NCBI GenBank assembly: GCA_035335645.1
Contig: DAOQMM010000008.1
Span: 1 to 60,551 of the forward strand
DNA length: 60,551 bases
Source of the DNA: Zoogloea sp035335645
GTDB lineage: Bacteria; Pseudomonadota; Gammaproteobacteria; Burkholderiales; Rhodocyclaceae
Direction of reading: 5' to 3'
Shown here: positions 1-8,717 of the stretch, in pieces
Position numbering within the stretch: position 1 is the first letter of the stretch
Layout of the letters: the number at the start of each line of letters is the position of its first letter
The notes under the pieces: generated by a model
Seen by the model: the letters and a program-made list of their open reading frames with translations, nothing else
Database searches by the model: none
Told to the model about the DNA's origin: nothing
Program-made: the position numbers and the translations under genes

Positions 1-1485
1 CTCGTCCTCGATCCCACCTGCGGTTCGGGCACCACGGCTTTCGTCGCCGAGAAGTGGGGACGGCGCTGGATCACCTGTGACACGTCCCGCGTGGCGGTGA
101 CGCTGGCCAAGCAGCGCCTGATGACCGCCAGCTATGACTATTTCGACCTCAAGTATCCCCACGAGGGCCTCAAGGGCGGCTTCATCTACAAGACAGTGCC
201 CCATGTGACCCTCAAATCCATCGCCAACAACCCGGAGATCGACGAGATCCACGCGCGCCTGCACCCGGCGGTGGCAACAGCCCTGGCGCGGCTCAACACG
301 GCCCTCGCCGACGGGGGCGTGGCGGATTTCGTCGTCACCGAGGGCGGTCGCAAGGGTCGCGCGCTGCGCCTGACGGCCGCCGAGGCCCTGCTGGAATGGG
401 AAGTGCCCTTCGAGCCGCCTGCCGACTGGCCGGCGGCGGCCCGCGCGGCCCACGGGGACTTCCTGGAGGCGCGGCGCAGCCTGCAGACCCAGATGGACCG
501 CTCCATCGCCGCCCACGCGGACCCGGAGGTGCTCTACGATCAGCCCGCGGTGGACAAGAACCGCCTGCGCATCACCGGCCCCTTCACCGTGGAGGCGGTG
601 CCCTTCCCCAGCGTGAAGGGTTTGGACGAGGCCCAGGGGCCCGAGGAGGCGGATGCGAGCATCGCCCGCACCGGCGAGTCGGGCCGCCAGCACCAGTGGC
701 GCGACGAACTGCTCAAGACGGGCATCCGCGGCAAGGGCGGGCAGCGGCTGAAGTTCGTGGACCTGGAAGCCCTGCCCTCGGACCGGGACATCCGCAGTCT
801 GCACGCGACGGGGCACCTGGATTCGGGCGAACGGGTGGTGGTGAGCTTCGGCCCGGAATACGCGGCCCTGGAGCAACGCCAGGTGGCCAACGCCCTCAAC
901 GAGGCGGGCCAGCTCTTCCCCCTGCCCCGGATGATCGTGTTCTGCGCTTTCACCTTCGACCCCGAGGCGGCCAAGGACATCGACGGGATGAAGGGCATTG
1001 TGGCCCTGAAGGCCCAGATGAACACGGACCTGCTCACCGAGGATCTGAAGAAGGCCCGTTCGGGCAACCAGAGTTTCTGGTTGATGGGCCAGCCGGAGGT
1101 GGAGGTGCGCCGGCTGAAGGACGGCCGCTACCAGGTGGAGGTGCACGGCTTCGATTATTTCGACACGGTGAAGGGGGAGCTGGTCTCCGGCGGCAAGAGC
1201 CGCATCGCCCTGTGGTCCCTGGACACGGATTACGATGACCGCAGCCTCTTTCCGCGTCAGGTGTTCTTTCCCATGGCGGGCAAGGGCGAAGGCTGGGAGA
1301 AGTTGAAGAAGAACATCCGCGCCGAGCTGGACCCGGCCCGCCTCGACGCCTTCCACGGCACCGTGAGTCTGCCCTTTGCGGCGGGCGATCACGGCAAGAT
1401 TGCGGTGAAGATCGTGGATGACCGGGGTATCGAGTCCCTGAAGGTGATGACGCTGGAAGACAGGAAGGAGGGCCACCCGCAATGA
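1..1485 (+). CDS. Type III-like site-specific DNA methyltransferase (Mod), 5'-truncated
   Basis: The reading frame is open from base 1, so the start lies outside the window. The first visible residues, LDPTCGSGTTAFVAEKWG, are the S-adenosylmethionine-binding motif (motif I) of an amino-methyltransferase. In beta-class enzymes this motif follows the DPPY catalytic motif, which must therefore be upstream and unseen. About 460 residues follow motif I, a long tail unlike short type II enzymes but seen in methyltransferases paired with type III-like helicase-nucleases. It probably modifies host DNA so that the helicase-nuclease at 5164-8031 spares it. Its stop overlaps the next start (ATGA). Family placement is firm; target and exact class cannot be read. 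Confidence 0.85.
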   Translation, partial: LVLDPTCGSGTTAFVAEKWGRRWITCDTSRVAVTLAKQRLMTASYDYFDLKYPHEGLKGGFIYKTVPHVTLKSIANNPEIDEIHARLHPAVATALARLNTALADGGVADFVVTEGGRKGRALRLTAAEALLEWEVPFEPPADWPAAARAAHGDFLEARRSLQTQMDRSIAAHADPEVLYDQPAVDKNRLRITGPFTVEAVPFPSVKGLDEAQGPEEADASIARTGESGRQHQWRDELLKTGIRGKGGQRLKFVDLEALPSDRDIRSLHATGHLDSGERVVVSFGPEYAALEQRQVANALNEAGQLFPLPRMIVFCAFTFDPEAAKDIDGMKGIVALKAQMNTDLLTEDLKKARSGNQSFWLMGQPEVEVRRLKDGRYQVEVHGFDYFDTVKGELVSGGKSRIALWSLDTDYDDRSLFPRQVFFPMAGKGEGWEKLKKNIRAELDPARLDAFHGTVSLPFAAGDHGKIAVKIVDDRGIESLKVMTLEDRKEGHPQ

Positions 1486-2699
1486 GCACCCATTCGCAAG
1501 GACGCCTGATCATGGAGAACGTCGGCCCCATCGTGGCGGCCGATGTGTCCTTCGGTGATCTGACGGTGATCGTCGGCCCGCAGGCGACAGGCAAGAGCAT
1601 CTTCCTGCAGACCTTGAAGCTGTTGCTGGACCGGGACCATATCCACGATACGTTCTTGCACAACAGCATCGGCTTCAGCGGTGACAGCGCGGCCTTTCTG
1701 GGGGGCTACTTCGGCAAGGGCATGGCCGGGATGTGGCGGGACGGTGACTCGACGCTGAAGTGGAACGGCAAGTCCTCCCCGCTCACCGATCTGGCCCGGC
1801 CGAGCAAATCGAGGAACCGGCAGGAGCGCCTGTTCTACATCCCGGCCCAACGGGTGATGAGCCTGGTCAACGGGACGACGCAGAATTTCGGCCAGTTCAA
1901 TTACGGCGACCCTTACGCCCTGCGCTACTTCAGCGATGCGGTGCACGGCCTGGTCCAGAACGAGTTCGGGCCGCGCGGCAAGCTCTTCCCGCTCCCCAAT
2001 CGCCTGAACGCCGTATTGCGCAAGCCCATTGAGCAGCATTTGTTCGGTGGCAGCCATCTGGCGACGGACGCGAAGGACTTTACCAAGCGCCTGGTGCTGA
2101 ACGTGGCGGGCCATGACGAGGGCCTGCCCTATACGGCCTGGTCCGCCGGCCAGCGGGAGTTCACGCCGCTGCTGCTGGGGCTGTACTGGCTGTGCCCGGC
2201 GGGTAAGGTGACCCGGCGGGAACCCATCGAATGGGTGGTGATCGAGGAGCCGGAGATGGGGCTCCATCCCCACGCGATCCTGACCATCCTGCTGCTGGTG
2301 CAGGAGCTGCTGCAACGGGGCTACAAGGTGGTGCTGTCCACCCATTCGCCGGTGGTGCTGGATTGGGTGTGGGCCCTGCAGGAATTCAAGCGCCACGGGG
2401 CTGGCGAAGGGGATGTGCGCAGGCTGATGAAGCTGCACGCCAATCCCTTCTCGAAAAAGCTGGCCCAGGCGGCGCTGGAGAAGACCTACAAGGTCTATTT
2501 CTTCGACCGGATGGCGGAGGCGAAGGATATTTCGGACCTGGACCCGAACGCGGAATCCCTGGACGAGGCCCAATGGGGGGGATTGATCGGCTTCGCGAGC
2601 CATGTGGGCGAACTCATCGCCGATGTGGTGAACCGGGCCCCCGCCACCGAGCCCACGCCGCAGGACGCAGCGGCTGACGATGAAGCGGAGGACGCATGA
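1482..2699 (+). CDS. AAA/ABC-type ATPase of the defence locus (ATPase 1)
   Basis: A 405-residue SMC/RecF-like ATPase. Walker A is GPQATGKS at residues 32-39. A signature-like SAGQRE lies mid-protein, Walker B reads VVIEEPEMGLHPHA, and the switch region is LSTHSPVV. No membrane segment or obvious nuclease domain is visible, so it should act as a soluble ATP-dependent sensor or switch for a partner. It starts inside the methyltransferase stop (4-nt overlap) and its own stop overlaps the next gene in the same way, so translation is probably coupled. It is not closely similar to ATPase 2 at 3394-4554. The role in restriction is inferred from context. Confidence 0.85.
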   Translation: MSTHSQGRLIMENVGPIVAADVSFGDLTVIVGPQATGKSIFLQTLKLLLDRDHIHDTFLHNSIGFSGDSAAFLGGYFGKGMAGMWRDGDSTLKWNGKSSPLTDLARPSKSRNRQERLFYIPAQRVMSLVNGTTQNFGQFNYGDPYALRYFSDAVHGLVQNEFGPRGKLFPLPNRLNAVLRKPIEQHLFGGSHLATDAKDFTKRLVLNVAGHDEGLPYTAWSAGQREFTPLLLGLYWLCPAGKVTRREPIEWVVIEEPEMGLHPHAILTILLLVQELLQRGYKVVLSTHSPVVLDWVWALQEFKRHGAGEGDVRRLMKLHANPFSKKLAQAALEKTYKVYFFDRMAEAKDISDLDPNAESLDEAQWGGLIGFASHVGELIADVVNRAPATEPTPQDAAADDEAEDA

Positions 2700-3229
2700 G
2701 TCCCGCTCACACGCAGCCAAAGAAGGCGGGGCAGCATGCAGCGCGCCCCGACACGGCCTTCGTGCACGCGGTCAAGGCCGCCGGCCTGACCCCGGCAGCG
2801 GGCAAGGGCGCCGTTGAAGGCAAGTATTCGGCGTCCATCGTCGCCACGAAGGAGGGGGCGGTGTTTACGGGCAGTGTGGACCTGGACACGCAATTCAAGG
2901 CGGCCGAGAGCCGTTCCAACCGCTGGGACTACGGAGTCGGTATCAAGGACCGGGGCCAGCCAGAATGCGCCATCTGGATCGAGCCGCACAGCGGTACGAG
3001 CGCGGGGGAAGTCGCGGTCATCCTTGCCAAGCTGAAATGGCTACAGGCCAAGTTGGAGAGCCCGACGTTCCACCCACTGAAAGTCCTGACCGCTGAAGCG
3101 ATTCGTCAGGGCAAGACGCCGTACGTGTGGCTTGCGTCCGGCAAGGTCGGCATTCGTGCCGGCAGCCGGGAGGCACGCCAGCTGGCCAGCGCGGGGATGC
3201 GTCTCCCGATGTCGCAGGCGCGCATCTGA
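2696..3229 (+). CDS. Unknown 177-aa protein of the defence locus
   Basis: I do not recognise this protein. It begins with an ATGA overlap with ATPase 1, which supports it as a real, co-translated gene. After a basic, Ala/Pro-rich N-terminus (about 1-40) comes a compact alpha/beta-looking region with NRWDYGVG (residues 75-82), CAIWIEPHSG (91-100) and an amphipathic KLKWLQAKL helix (112-120). Conserved-looking acidic and aromatic residues (D78, E96, H98) sit on predicted strands. They could form a PD-(D/E)xK-like active site, but the usual ExK spacing is not met, so this is a guess. No signal peptide or membrane segment is seen. A 164-bp gap with no gene follows. Confidence 0.7.
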   Translation: MSPAHTQPKKAGQHAARPDTAFVHAVKAAGLTPAAGKGAVEGKYSASIVATKEGAVFTGSVDLDTQFKAAESRSNRWDYGVGIKDRGQPECAIWIEPHSGTSAGEVAVILAKLKWLQAKLESPTFHPLKVLTAEAIRQGKTPYVWLASGKVGIRAGSREARQLASAGMRLPMSQARI

Positions 3230-3393
3230 TGGGCGCGCGGGACACGATGGCCCAAGGCCCTGGATGGCTCACGGCAGGCCGCTCGTCAGGCGCCCTTTGC
3301 CCGCGCTCGGGGCGGGCGGCCTTTCCGTGGCGCGTCCACCGCTTACGATGCAGACGCCCCGCCGACACGGGCCGCCGCGTGGAGACCTGAACG

Positions 3394-4554
3394 ATGCAGA
3401 TCGTCCGTTTGAAGCTCAAGAACTGGCGCAATTTCCGGGAGGTGGACATCCCCCTCGGCCCCCGCACGGTGGTGATCGGTGCCAACGCGTCGGGCAAGTC
3501 GAACCTGCTGGACGTGTTCCGCTTTCTGCGGACCGTGGCGCAGAAGGACGGCGGCGGGGTGCAGAAGGCACTGCGCGAGCGGGACGGGCTGGTCAAGCTG
3601 CGGAGCCTGCATGCGCGCCGCGACCCGGAAGTGCGGATCGAGGTGGAATTGCGCGCGGCGCCCCCCGAGGAGGCCCACGTGTGGCGCTACGTGCTGGCGC
3701 TGAGATCGGAAGGCACCGGCCAGCAGCGGGTGCTGGTGGCCGAAGAGCGGGTGGAACGGGACGGCGTGCCGATTCTGGAGCGCCCCGACGCCGCCGACCG
3801 CAAGGACAAGGAGCGCCTGACCCAGACCCACCTGGAACAGATCGGCAGCAATGGGGATTTCCGGGCGCTGGCGGAAAGCTTTGCGGCCACCACCTATCTG
3901 CATCTGGTGCCCCAGCTGCTCAAGCACGGCGATGAGATCGCGACGCGGATTCCGGAGAACGATCCGTTCGGCCAGGGGCTGCTCCAGCGCATTGCGAAGA
4001 CCCCCAGGCAGACCCGCGATGCACGCCTGAAGCGCATCCAGAAGGCCCTCGCGGATGCGGTGCCGCTGTTTTCGGAGCTGCGTTTCGAGCAGGACGCGGT
4101 CACGGGCCTGTGGCACCTGGAAGCGCGCTTCACCCACTGGCGCACCCACGGTGCGTGGCAGCGGGAGAATCAGTTTTCGGACGGTACGCTGCGTCTGATC
4201 GGCTTGTTGTGGGCTTTGCAGGAGGGGGACGGCCTGTTGCTGCTGGAGGAGCCGGAGCTGTCGCTGAACGATGGGATCGTGGCCCGCGTGCCCCTGCTGA
4301 TCGACCGGGTCTTGCGCAGTCGCAAGCGCGCCGCAACGTCGCGTCAGGTCCTGGTGAGCACCCACAGCGAAACCTTGCTGGCGCATTCGCAAGGCGATGC
4401 GCTGCTGCTGATCGAGCCGAGCGCCAATGGTTCGACAATCCGCCCCCCGACCGCCGAGGAGGCGGAGCAGATGCAGCACGGGCTCAATCCGGCGGAGGTC
4501 CTGCTGCCCAAGACACGCCCCGATTCCCTGGACCAGCTGGGTCTGTGGGAATGA
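3394..4554 (+). CDS. AAA_21-type ATPase of the defence locus (ATPase 2)
   Basis: A 386-residue RecF/SMC-like ATPase. It opens with the typical first strand of this family (MQIVRLKLKNWRNFREVD). Walker A is GANASGKS (29-36). The signature region is FSDGTLRLIGLLWAL, Walker B is LLLLEEPELSLND, and the switch is LVSTHSETLL. It overlaps the following TOPRIM-like gene by 4 nt (ATGA). Such ATPase plus TOPRIM pairs occur in OLD-family, Gabija and PARIS defence systems, where the ATPase controls the TOPRIM nuclease. That analogy is inference; the sequence itself only shows the paired architecture. Confidence 0.85.
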   Translation: MQIVRLKLKNWRNFREVDIPLGPRTVVIGANASGKSNLLDVFRFLRTVAQKDGGGVQKALRERDGLVKLRSLHARRDPEVRIEVELRAAPPEEAHVWRYVLALRSEGTGQQRVLVAEERVERDGVPILERPDAADRKDKERLTQTHLEQIGSNGDFRALAESFAATTYLHLVPQLLKHGDEIATRIPENDPFGQGLLQRIAKTPRQTRDARLKRIQKALADAVPLFSELRFEQDAVTGLWHLEARFTHWRTHGAWQRENQFSDGTLRLIGLLWALQEGDGLLLLEEPELSLNDGIVARVPLLIDRVLRSRKRAATSRQVLVSTHSETLLAHSQGDALLLIEPSANGSTIRPPTAEEAEQMQHGLNPAEVLLPKTRPDSLDQLGLWE

Positions 4555-5153
4555 GCCGGATTCTGGTGGTCGGCGAAGATCCCTTGTGCGCAGCCCTGGG
4601 AGAGCGCCTGATCGCTTCGGCGCTGCCGTCCTGGCAACTGGCCGGCCCCTCGATTCCGTCCCGCAGCTTCAGCGATCTCGTCCCGAAGTTGTCGCGTTAT
4701 GCCGGACTGGCGCGGGATCTCCATCCGGTCCTGTGCATTGCGGACTCGGATCGGAAGTGCCCGGTCGAGCTTGTCCGCGACCATCGCCCGATGTGGGCAC
4801 CGGATCGCTTTGTGTTTCGGCTTGCGGTGAGCGAAGCGGAGAGCTGGGTACTGGCCGACCGGGAGTGCTTTGCCGCGGCCTTTGAGGTGCCGCTCGCGCG
4901 GGTGCCGAGGAACGTGGACGGCCTTGCCGACGTGAAGGAACAATTGCTTTCCCTGGTGCGCGCGTCGCGCGTCAGACGCTATCGGGAGGAGATCGTCTCC
5001 GAATCTTCATGCCCGCGGCCGGGCCACGGTTACAACCTGCATCTGTGCGCCTTCGTCCGCGAGCAATGGAGCGCCCAGCGGGCCCGACATGCCTCCCCCA
5101 GCCTCGACCGGGCGGTAAGCCGCCTGCAGGCGCTGGGCGAGGCGCCAGCCTAA
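4551..5153 (+). CDS. TOPRIM-like protein (DUF4276-like) partnered with ATPase 2
   Basis: A 200-residue protein whose ATG overlaps the ATPase 2 stop. The layout is that of a small TOPRIM fold: a first strand RILVVGEDP with an acidic residue (E9) at its end, followed by a later strand VLCIADSDRK with a DxD pair (D66, D68), the arrangement used to bind catalytic metal. A further acidic and aromatic stretch (SEAESWVLAD) resembles DUF4276 proteins. It could be a metal-dependent nuclease, or a nucleotide-binding effector, regulated by ATPase 2. Family assignment is by motif only; no match could be computed. The next gene starts 10 nt downstream. Confidence 0.7.
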   Translation: MSRILVVGEDPLCAALGERLIASALPSWQLAGPSIPSRSFSDLVPKLSRYAGLARDLHPVLCIADSDRKCPVELVRDHRPMWAPDRFVFRLAVSEAESWVLADRECFAAAFEVPLARVPRNVDGLADVKEQLLSLVRASRVRRYREEIVSESSCPRPGHGYNLHLCAFVREQWSAQRARHASPSLDRAVSRLQALGEAPA

Positions 5154-5163
5154 AACATCTGCC

Positions 5164-8031
5164 ATGCATTCATTGATCATCAGTTCCCCTTTTGAACGTC
5201 CCACCCATCACTGGCGCCGGGTGAACGACAACCGCCTTGAACTGGTGCCGGGGCGGCGGTCTGCCGGCTACGAGGTGTTCGATACGCGCCACAACACGGT
5301 GCGCGCGGTGGAGCTGAGTCTGGTCAATCGCATCCGGGCGCGCGTGGACGCCTGGCGCGCGGCAGACTATCCCGGCGTGACCACGGTGACCCGGCAGTTG
5401 TTGGCCCATTGGTGCGACAGCGAGAACAGCCCACGCCAGCATGCGTTCTATTTTTGCCAGATCGAGGCGGTGGAAACGCTGATCTGGCACGTGGAAGCGC
5501 CGCCCGATTTCAAACAGGGCATTGCGGTGCCGGGTGACGGGGGGCCGTGGGAGCGCCTGTGCAGCAAGATGGCAACGGGGACGGGCAAGACGACGGTGAT
5601 GGCGATGATCATCACCTGGCAGGTGCTGAACGCGTTGAGTTATCCGAAGCGCGGGAAGGACTTTTCGCGGGCGGTCTTTGTGGTGGCGCCAGGGCTGACG
5701 GTGAAGGAGCGTCTGCAGGTGTTGCGGCCCGGCCATCCGGACAACTATTACGACCTTTTTCACCTGTGCCCGAACGAGGGGATGCGCCAGAAACTGAACC
5801 AGATGGCGCTGGGCATCGAGAACTGGCATCACCTGATGCCGCTGAAGGAGCCTGAACGCTCCGTGGTGAAGAAGGGCGCGGAGAGCGACGAGGCTTACGT
5901 GCGGCGGGTGCTGGGCCCTGTGGCGGCAAGCCGGGACATCGTGATTCTCAACGATGAAGCCCACCATGCCTATCGCCAGCGGGCGGAGGTGAAGGTGAGC
6001 CGGAAGGATGCGGAGGAGCTGGGCATCGATCTGGACGAGGCGACCCGGTGGATCGAGGGCCTGGACCGCATCCACAAGATGCGCCGGATTGCCCGCTGCT
6101 TCGATCTGTCGGCAACGCCCTTCGCGCCCACCGGCAAGACGAGCACGGAGCAGGCCTTGTTCGAGTGGGTGGTGTCGGATTTCGGGCTCAATGACGCCAT
6201 CGAGGCCGGCCTGGTCAAGACCCCGCGTGTGGTGGTGAGGGATAACGCGCTGCCCAATGCGCAGACCTACCGGCCGAAGCTGTATCACCTTTATCGCGAG
6301 CGGGAGGTGGCCGAGGATCTGAATCGGCGTGGCGCGCAAGCCCATGAGGCGCTGCCGCAGATCGTGCAGGAAGCCTATACCTTGCTCGGGGCGGATTGGC
6401 GTGAAACCTTGCTGGCCTGGCAGGCCAGCGGACACACCTCGCCGCCGGTGATGCTGACCGTGTGCAACCGGACCGAGACTGCGGCGCGCATCGAGCATTA
6501 TTTCCGCCACGGCGACGCCTATTGGCCGGAGCTGAAGGCCCCCGAGAAGACCTTGCGGGTGGATTCCAGAGTGTTGGAAAAGGCGGAGATGGGGGAGTCG
6601 TCCGGGAGCGACAAGGCATACGAAGCGGTGCTGCACGAGATACTGGAGGCTGCAGCGATTCCCGAAGCCCGCAAGGCGGAACTCCGGGAACTGAAGAAGG
6701 AGGAGTTGCTGCGAGCCGTGGTGGATAACGTGGGCAAACGCAACACGGCCGGACAGGATCTGCAGAACGTGATTTCGGTGGCGATGCTGTCGGAAGGCTG
6801 GGATGCGAAGAACGTCACACACATCATGGGCCTGCGCGCATTCACGAGCCAGTTGCTGTGCGAGCAGGTGATCGGCCGCGGCCTGCGCCGGGTCACCTAT
6901 GAAACGGAGCGGGTACGCTGTCCCGACGGGGTGGAGCGGGATCTGTTCCAGCCCGAATACGTGAATGTGTTCGGGGTGCCCCTTTCGATCTTCCAGGACT
7001 CCGATGGCGTGGGCGCGGCCCCGCCGCCACCGAAGCACAGCACCCAGGTGGAGTCTCTGAAGGATCGCGGCGAACTGGAGATCAGCTGGCCCAACGTGCT
7101 CCGGGTGGATCAGGTGCTGCGGGCCGAGTTGCATGCGGACTGGTCATTGATGCCGGCGCTGAAGCTCGATCCTGCGCAGATCCACGTGAGTGCGGACCTG
7201 GCGCCGGCCCTGGGTGCTGCGGCCGATCTGGCCAAGGCGGTGTCCATCGATCTGGAAAAGCTGCCGGAGGAATTCCGGCTGCAACGTCTGCTCTTTGTCG
7301 CGGCGCGCAAGGCGTTCGAGACGGTTCGGCATGGCTTTACGGGCAGTCGGGAATCCTTGATCCATCAATTGATCGGTCTGGTGGAAGACTTCTTCGCGTC
7401 TGACCGGCTCGTCATTCCGTCGGCGTTTCACCAGGACACCTTGCGCAAGCGAATCCTGATCGCGCTCTCGATGGACGCCATTGTCCAGCACGTGATCGAG
7501 CACGTGCACCAGCACCATGCGGCACGCCTGGAGCCGGTGTTCGACCCCGAATTTCCCATCGGCTCCACTCGCTTCATGCGGACCTGGTACACGACGAAGC
7601 CCTGCATCGAAACAACTCGCTCGCAAATCAGCCATGCCGTGTCGGACAGTACCTGGGAGCATTACACGACGCAGGTTCTGGAGCGGCGGTCCGACGTTGC
7701 GGCCTACGCGAAGAACGATCATCTGGGATTTCAGCTTTACTACCTGTGGCGGGGAAGCCGGCGGAAATACGTTCCGGACTACCTGATCCGCCTGGGCAAC
7801 GGCAAGCATCTGGTGTTGGAGATCAAAGGCGAGGATTCGGACCAGAATCGTTGCAAACGGCTCGCGCTGGACGCGTGGGTGCGCGCAGTCAACACCCGGG
7901 GCGGGTTCGGCGTGTGGTGCTGGGATGTGGTGAAAGGTGAACCGGCCCGTGTGGACGATGTCGTCGGCCATCACGCCCAGCGAGGGACGATGACGCCCCC
8001 CATCGGTGAAAATCTCGACCCCGTCCATTGA
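5164..8031 (+). CDS. Type III-like restriction helicase-endonuclease (Res)
   Basis: A 955-residue superfamily 2 helicase fused to a nuclease. Motif I is MATGTGKTT (about residue 136), motif II is NDEAHH (D264), motif III is LSATPF (about 314), and motif VI is QVIGRGLRR (about 569). Near the C-terminus a PD-(D/E)xK nuclease is clear: PDYLIRLGNG at P871-D872, followed by VLEIKGED with E886 and K888. It should translocate on or remodel DNA and cut when unmodified sites are met, with the methyltransferase at the window start as its partner. The protein resembles the group I remember as the BPTD_3080 family of restriction endonucleases. It is full length and the last gene of the defence unit. Confidence 0.9.
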   Translation: MHSLIISSPFERPTHHWRRVNDNRLELVPGRRSAGYEVFDTRHNTVRAVELSLVNRIRARVDAWRAADYPGVTTVTRQLLAHWCDSENSPRQHAFYFCQIEAVETLIWHVEAPPDFKQGIAVPGDGGPWERLCSKMATGTGKTTVMAMIITWQVLNALSYPKRGKDFSRAVFVVAPGLTVKERLQVLRPGHPDNYYDLFHLCPNEGMRQKLNQMALGIENWHHLMPLKEPERSVVKKGAESDEAYVRRVLGPVAASRDIVILNDEAHHAYRQRAEVKVSRKDAEELGIDLDEATRWIEGLDRIHKMRRIARCFDLSATPFAPTGKTSTEQALFEWVVSDFGLNDAIEAGLVKTPRVVVRDNALPNAQTYRPKLYHLYREREVAEDLNRRGAQAHEALPQIVQEAYTLLGADWRETLLAWQASGHTSPPVMLTVCNRTETAARIEHYFRHGDAYWPELKAPEKTLRVDSRVLEKAEMGESSGSDKAYEAVLHEILEAAAIPEARKAELRELKKEELLRAVVDNVGKRNTAGQDLQNVISVAMLSEGWDAKNVTHIMGLRAFTSQLLCEQVIGRGLRRVTYETERVRCPDGVERDLFQPEYVNVFGVPLSIFQDSDGVGAAPPPPKHSTQVESLKDRGELEISWPNVLRVDQVLRAELHADWSLMPALKLDPAQIHVSADLAPALGAAADLAKAVSIDLEKLPEEFRLQRLLFVAARKAFETVRHGFTGSRESLIHQLIGLVEDFFASDRLVIPSAFHQDTLRKRILIALSMDAIVQHVIEHVHQHHAARLEPVFDPEFPIGSTRFMRTWYTTKPCIETTRSQISHAVSDSTWEHYTTQVLERRSDVAAYAKNDHLGFQLYYLWRGSRRKYVPDYLIRLGNGKHLVLEIKGEDSDQNRCKRLALDAWVRAVNTRGGFGVWCWDVVKGEPARVDDVVGHHAQRGTMTPPIGENLDPVH

Positions 8032-8180
8032 TCGGCGGGCAGGACCTCACGCACGCCACTTGATTGGCCAAAGCGGTTCGTGCTCGATTGACACCCGCGA
8101 CTTTCGGCTTGACCGTGCAGGCTTTGATGGCGCCCGAAGTCGTCGGGGTGATCTGAAGCGCCGGGACGAACGCCCCGCCC

Positions 8181-8567
8181 CTAGCCCTTCAGCACCCTCA
8201 GGAACTCCTCCGAATCGAAGCCGTCCTTCATGTGATAGGTGCGACCACCGCGGCGGATGACCAGGTAGGGGGTGCCGGTGGCGCCGTAGGCGAGGAATTC
8301 CCGTTCGCAGCGCCGATCCAGGCTCATGTTGCACTCGGTGAAGGCGAAGCCGTACTGGGTGAGCCAGGCGCGGGCCTGGGCGCAGTAGGCGCATTCGGTG
8401 GTGGAGTACATCGTGACCTCGCCGGGCTGCACGGTGCTGGCGATGCTGCGGAGGGCTTCGGCGGTCGGGCTGCCGCCGGCGCCGGGATGGGGCATGTGCT
8501 TCCAGCCGTACTGGAGGGCGAGCACGATCATGGCGAAGAGCAGCAGGCGGATCGGGGTGAGTCCCAT
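8181..8567 (-). CDS. Membrane-anchored glutaredoxin-like protein
   Basis: A 128-residue protein with an N-terminal hydrophobic helix (about 5-22, RLLLFAMIVLALQYGW) that could be a membrane anchor or uncleaved signal. A thioredoxin-fold domain follows. It carries the redox-active pair CAYC in MYSTTECAYCAQ and a cis-proline loop GTPYLVI. It probably reduces or isomerises disulfides or glutathionylated proteins, at the periplasmic face if the helix is an anchor. It stands alone: 149 bp separate it from the defence operon and 150 bp from the exopolysaccharide genes. DUF4124-like alternatives were not seen. Confidence 0.8.
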   Translation of the reverse strand: MGLTPIRLLLFAMIVLALQYGWKHMPHPGAGGSPTAEALRSIASTVQPGEVTMYSTTECAYCAQARAWLTQYGFAFTECNMSLDRRCEREFLAYGATGTPYLVIRRGGRTYHMKDGFDSEEFLRVLKG

Positions 8568-8717
8568 GGGGCGTCCTCCGGAAGGCAGCGGGCGTGCCCG
8601 GTGGGGCCGGGCCGCCGGAAGACTAGCATCGTTTCGCTGCCGGCTCGCGGATGGACGCGCCGCCAGGCTGAGGCCGTCCGCCCGCCGGCACGACGGGCGA
8701 CGCGAACGGGTGGCGGC

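Noticed and set aside
1..8031. Assignment of the defence locus to DISARM or BREX
   Set aside because: No PLD nuclease, DUF1998, PglX/PglZ or Lon-like protease domains are visible.
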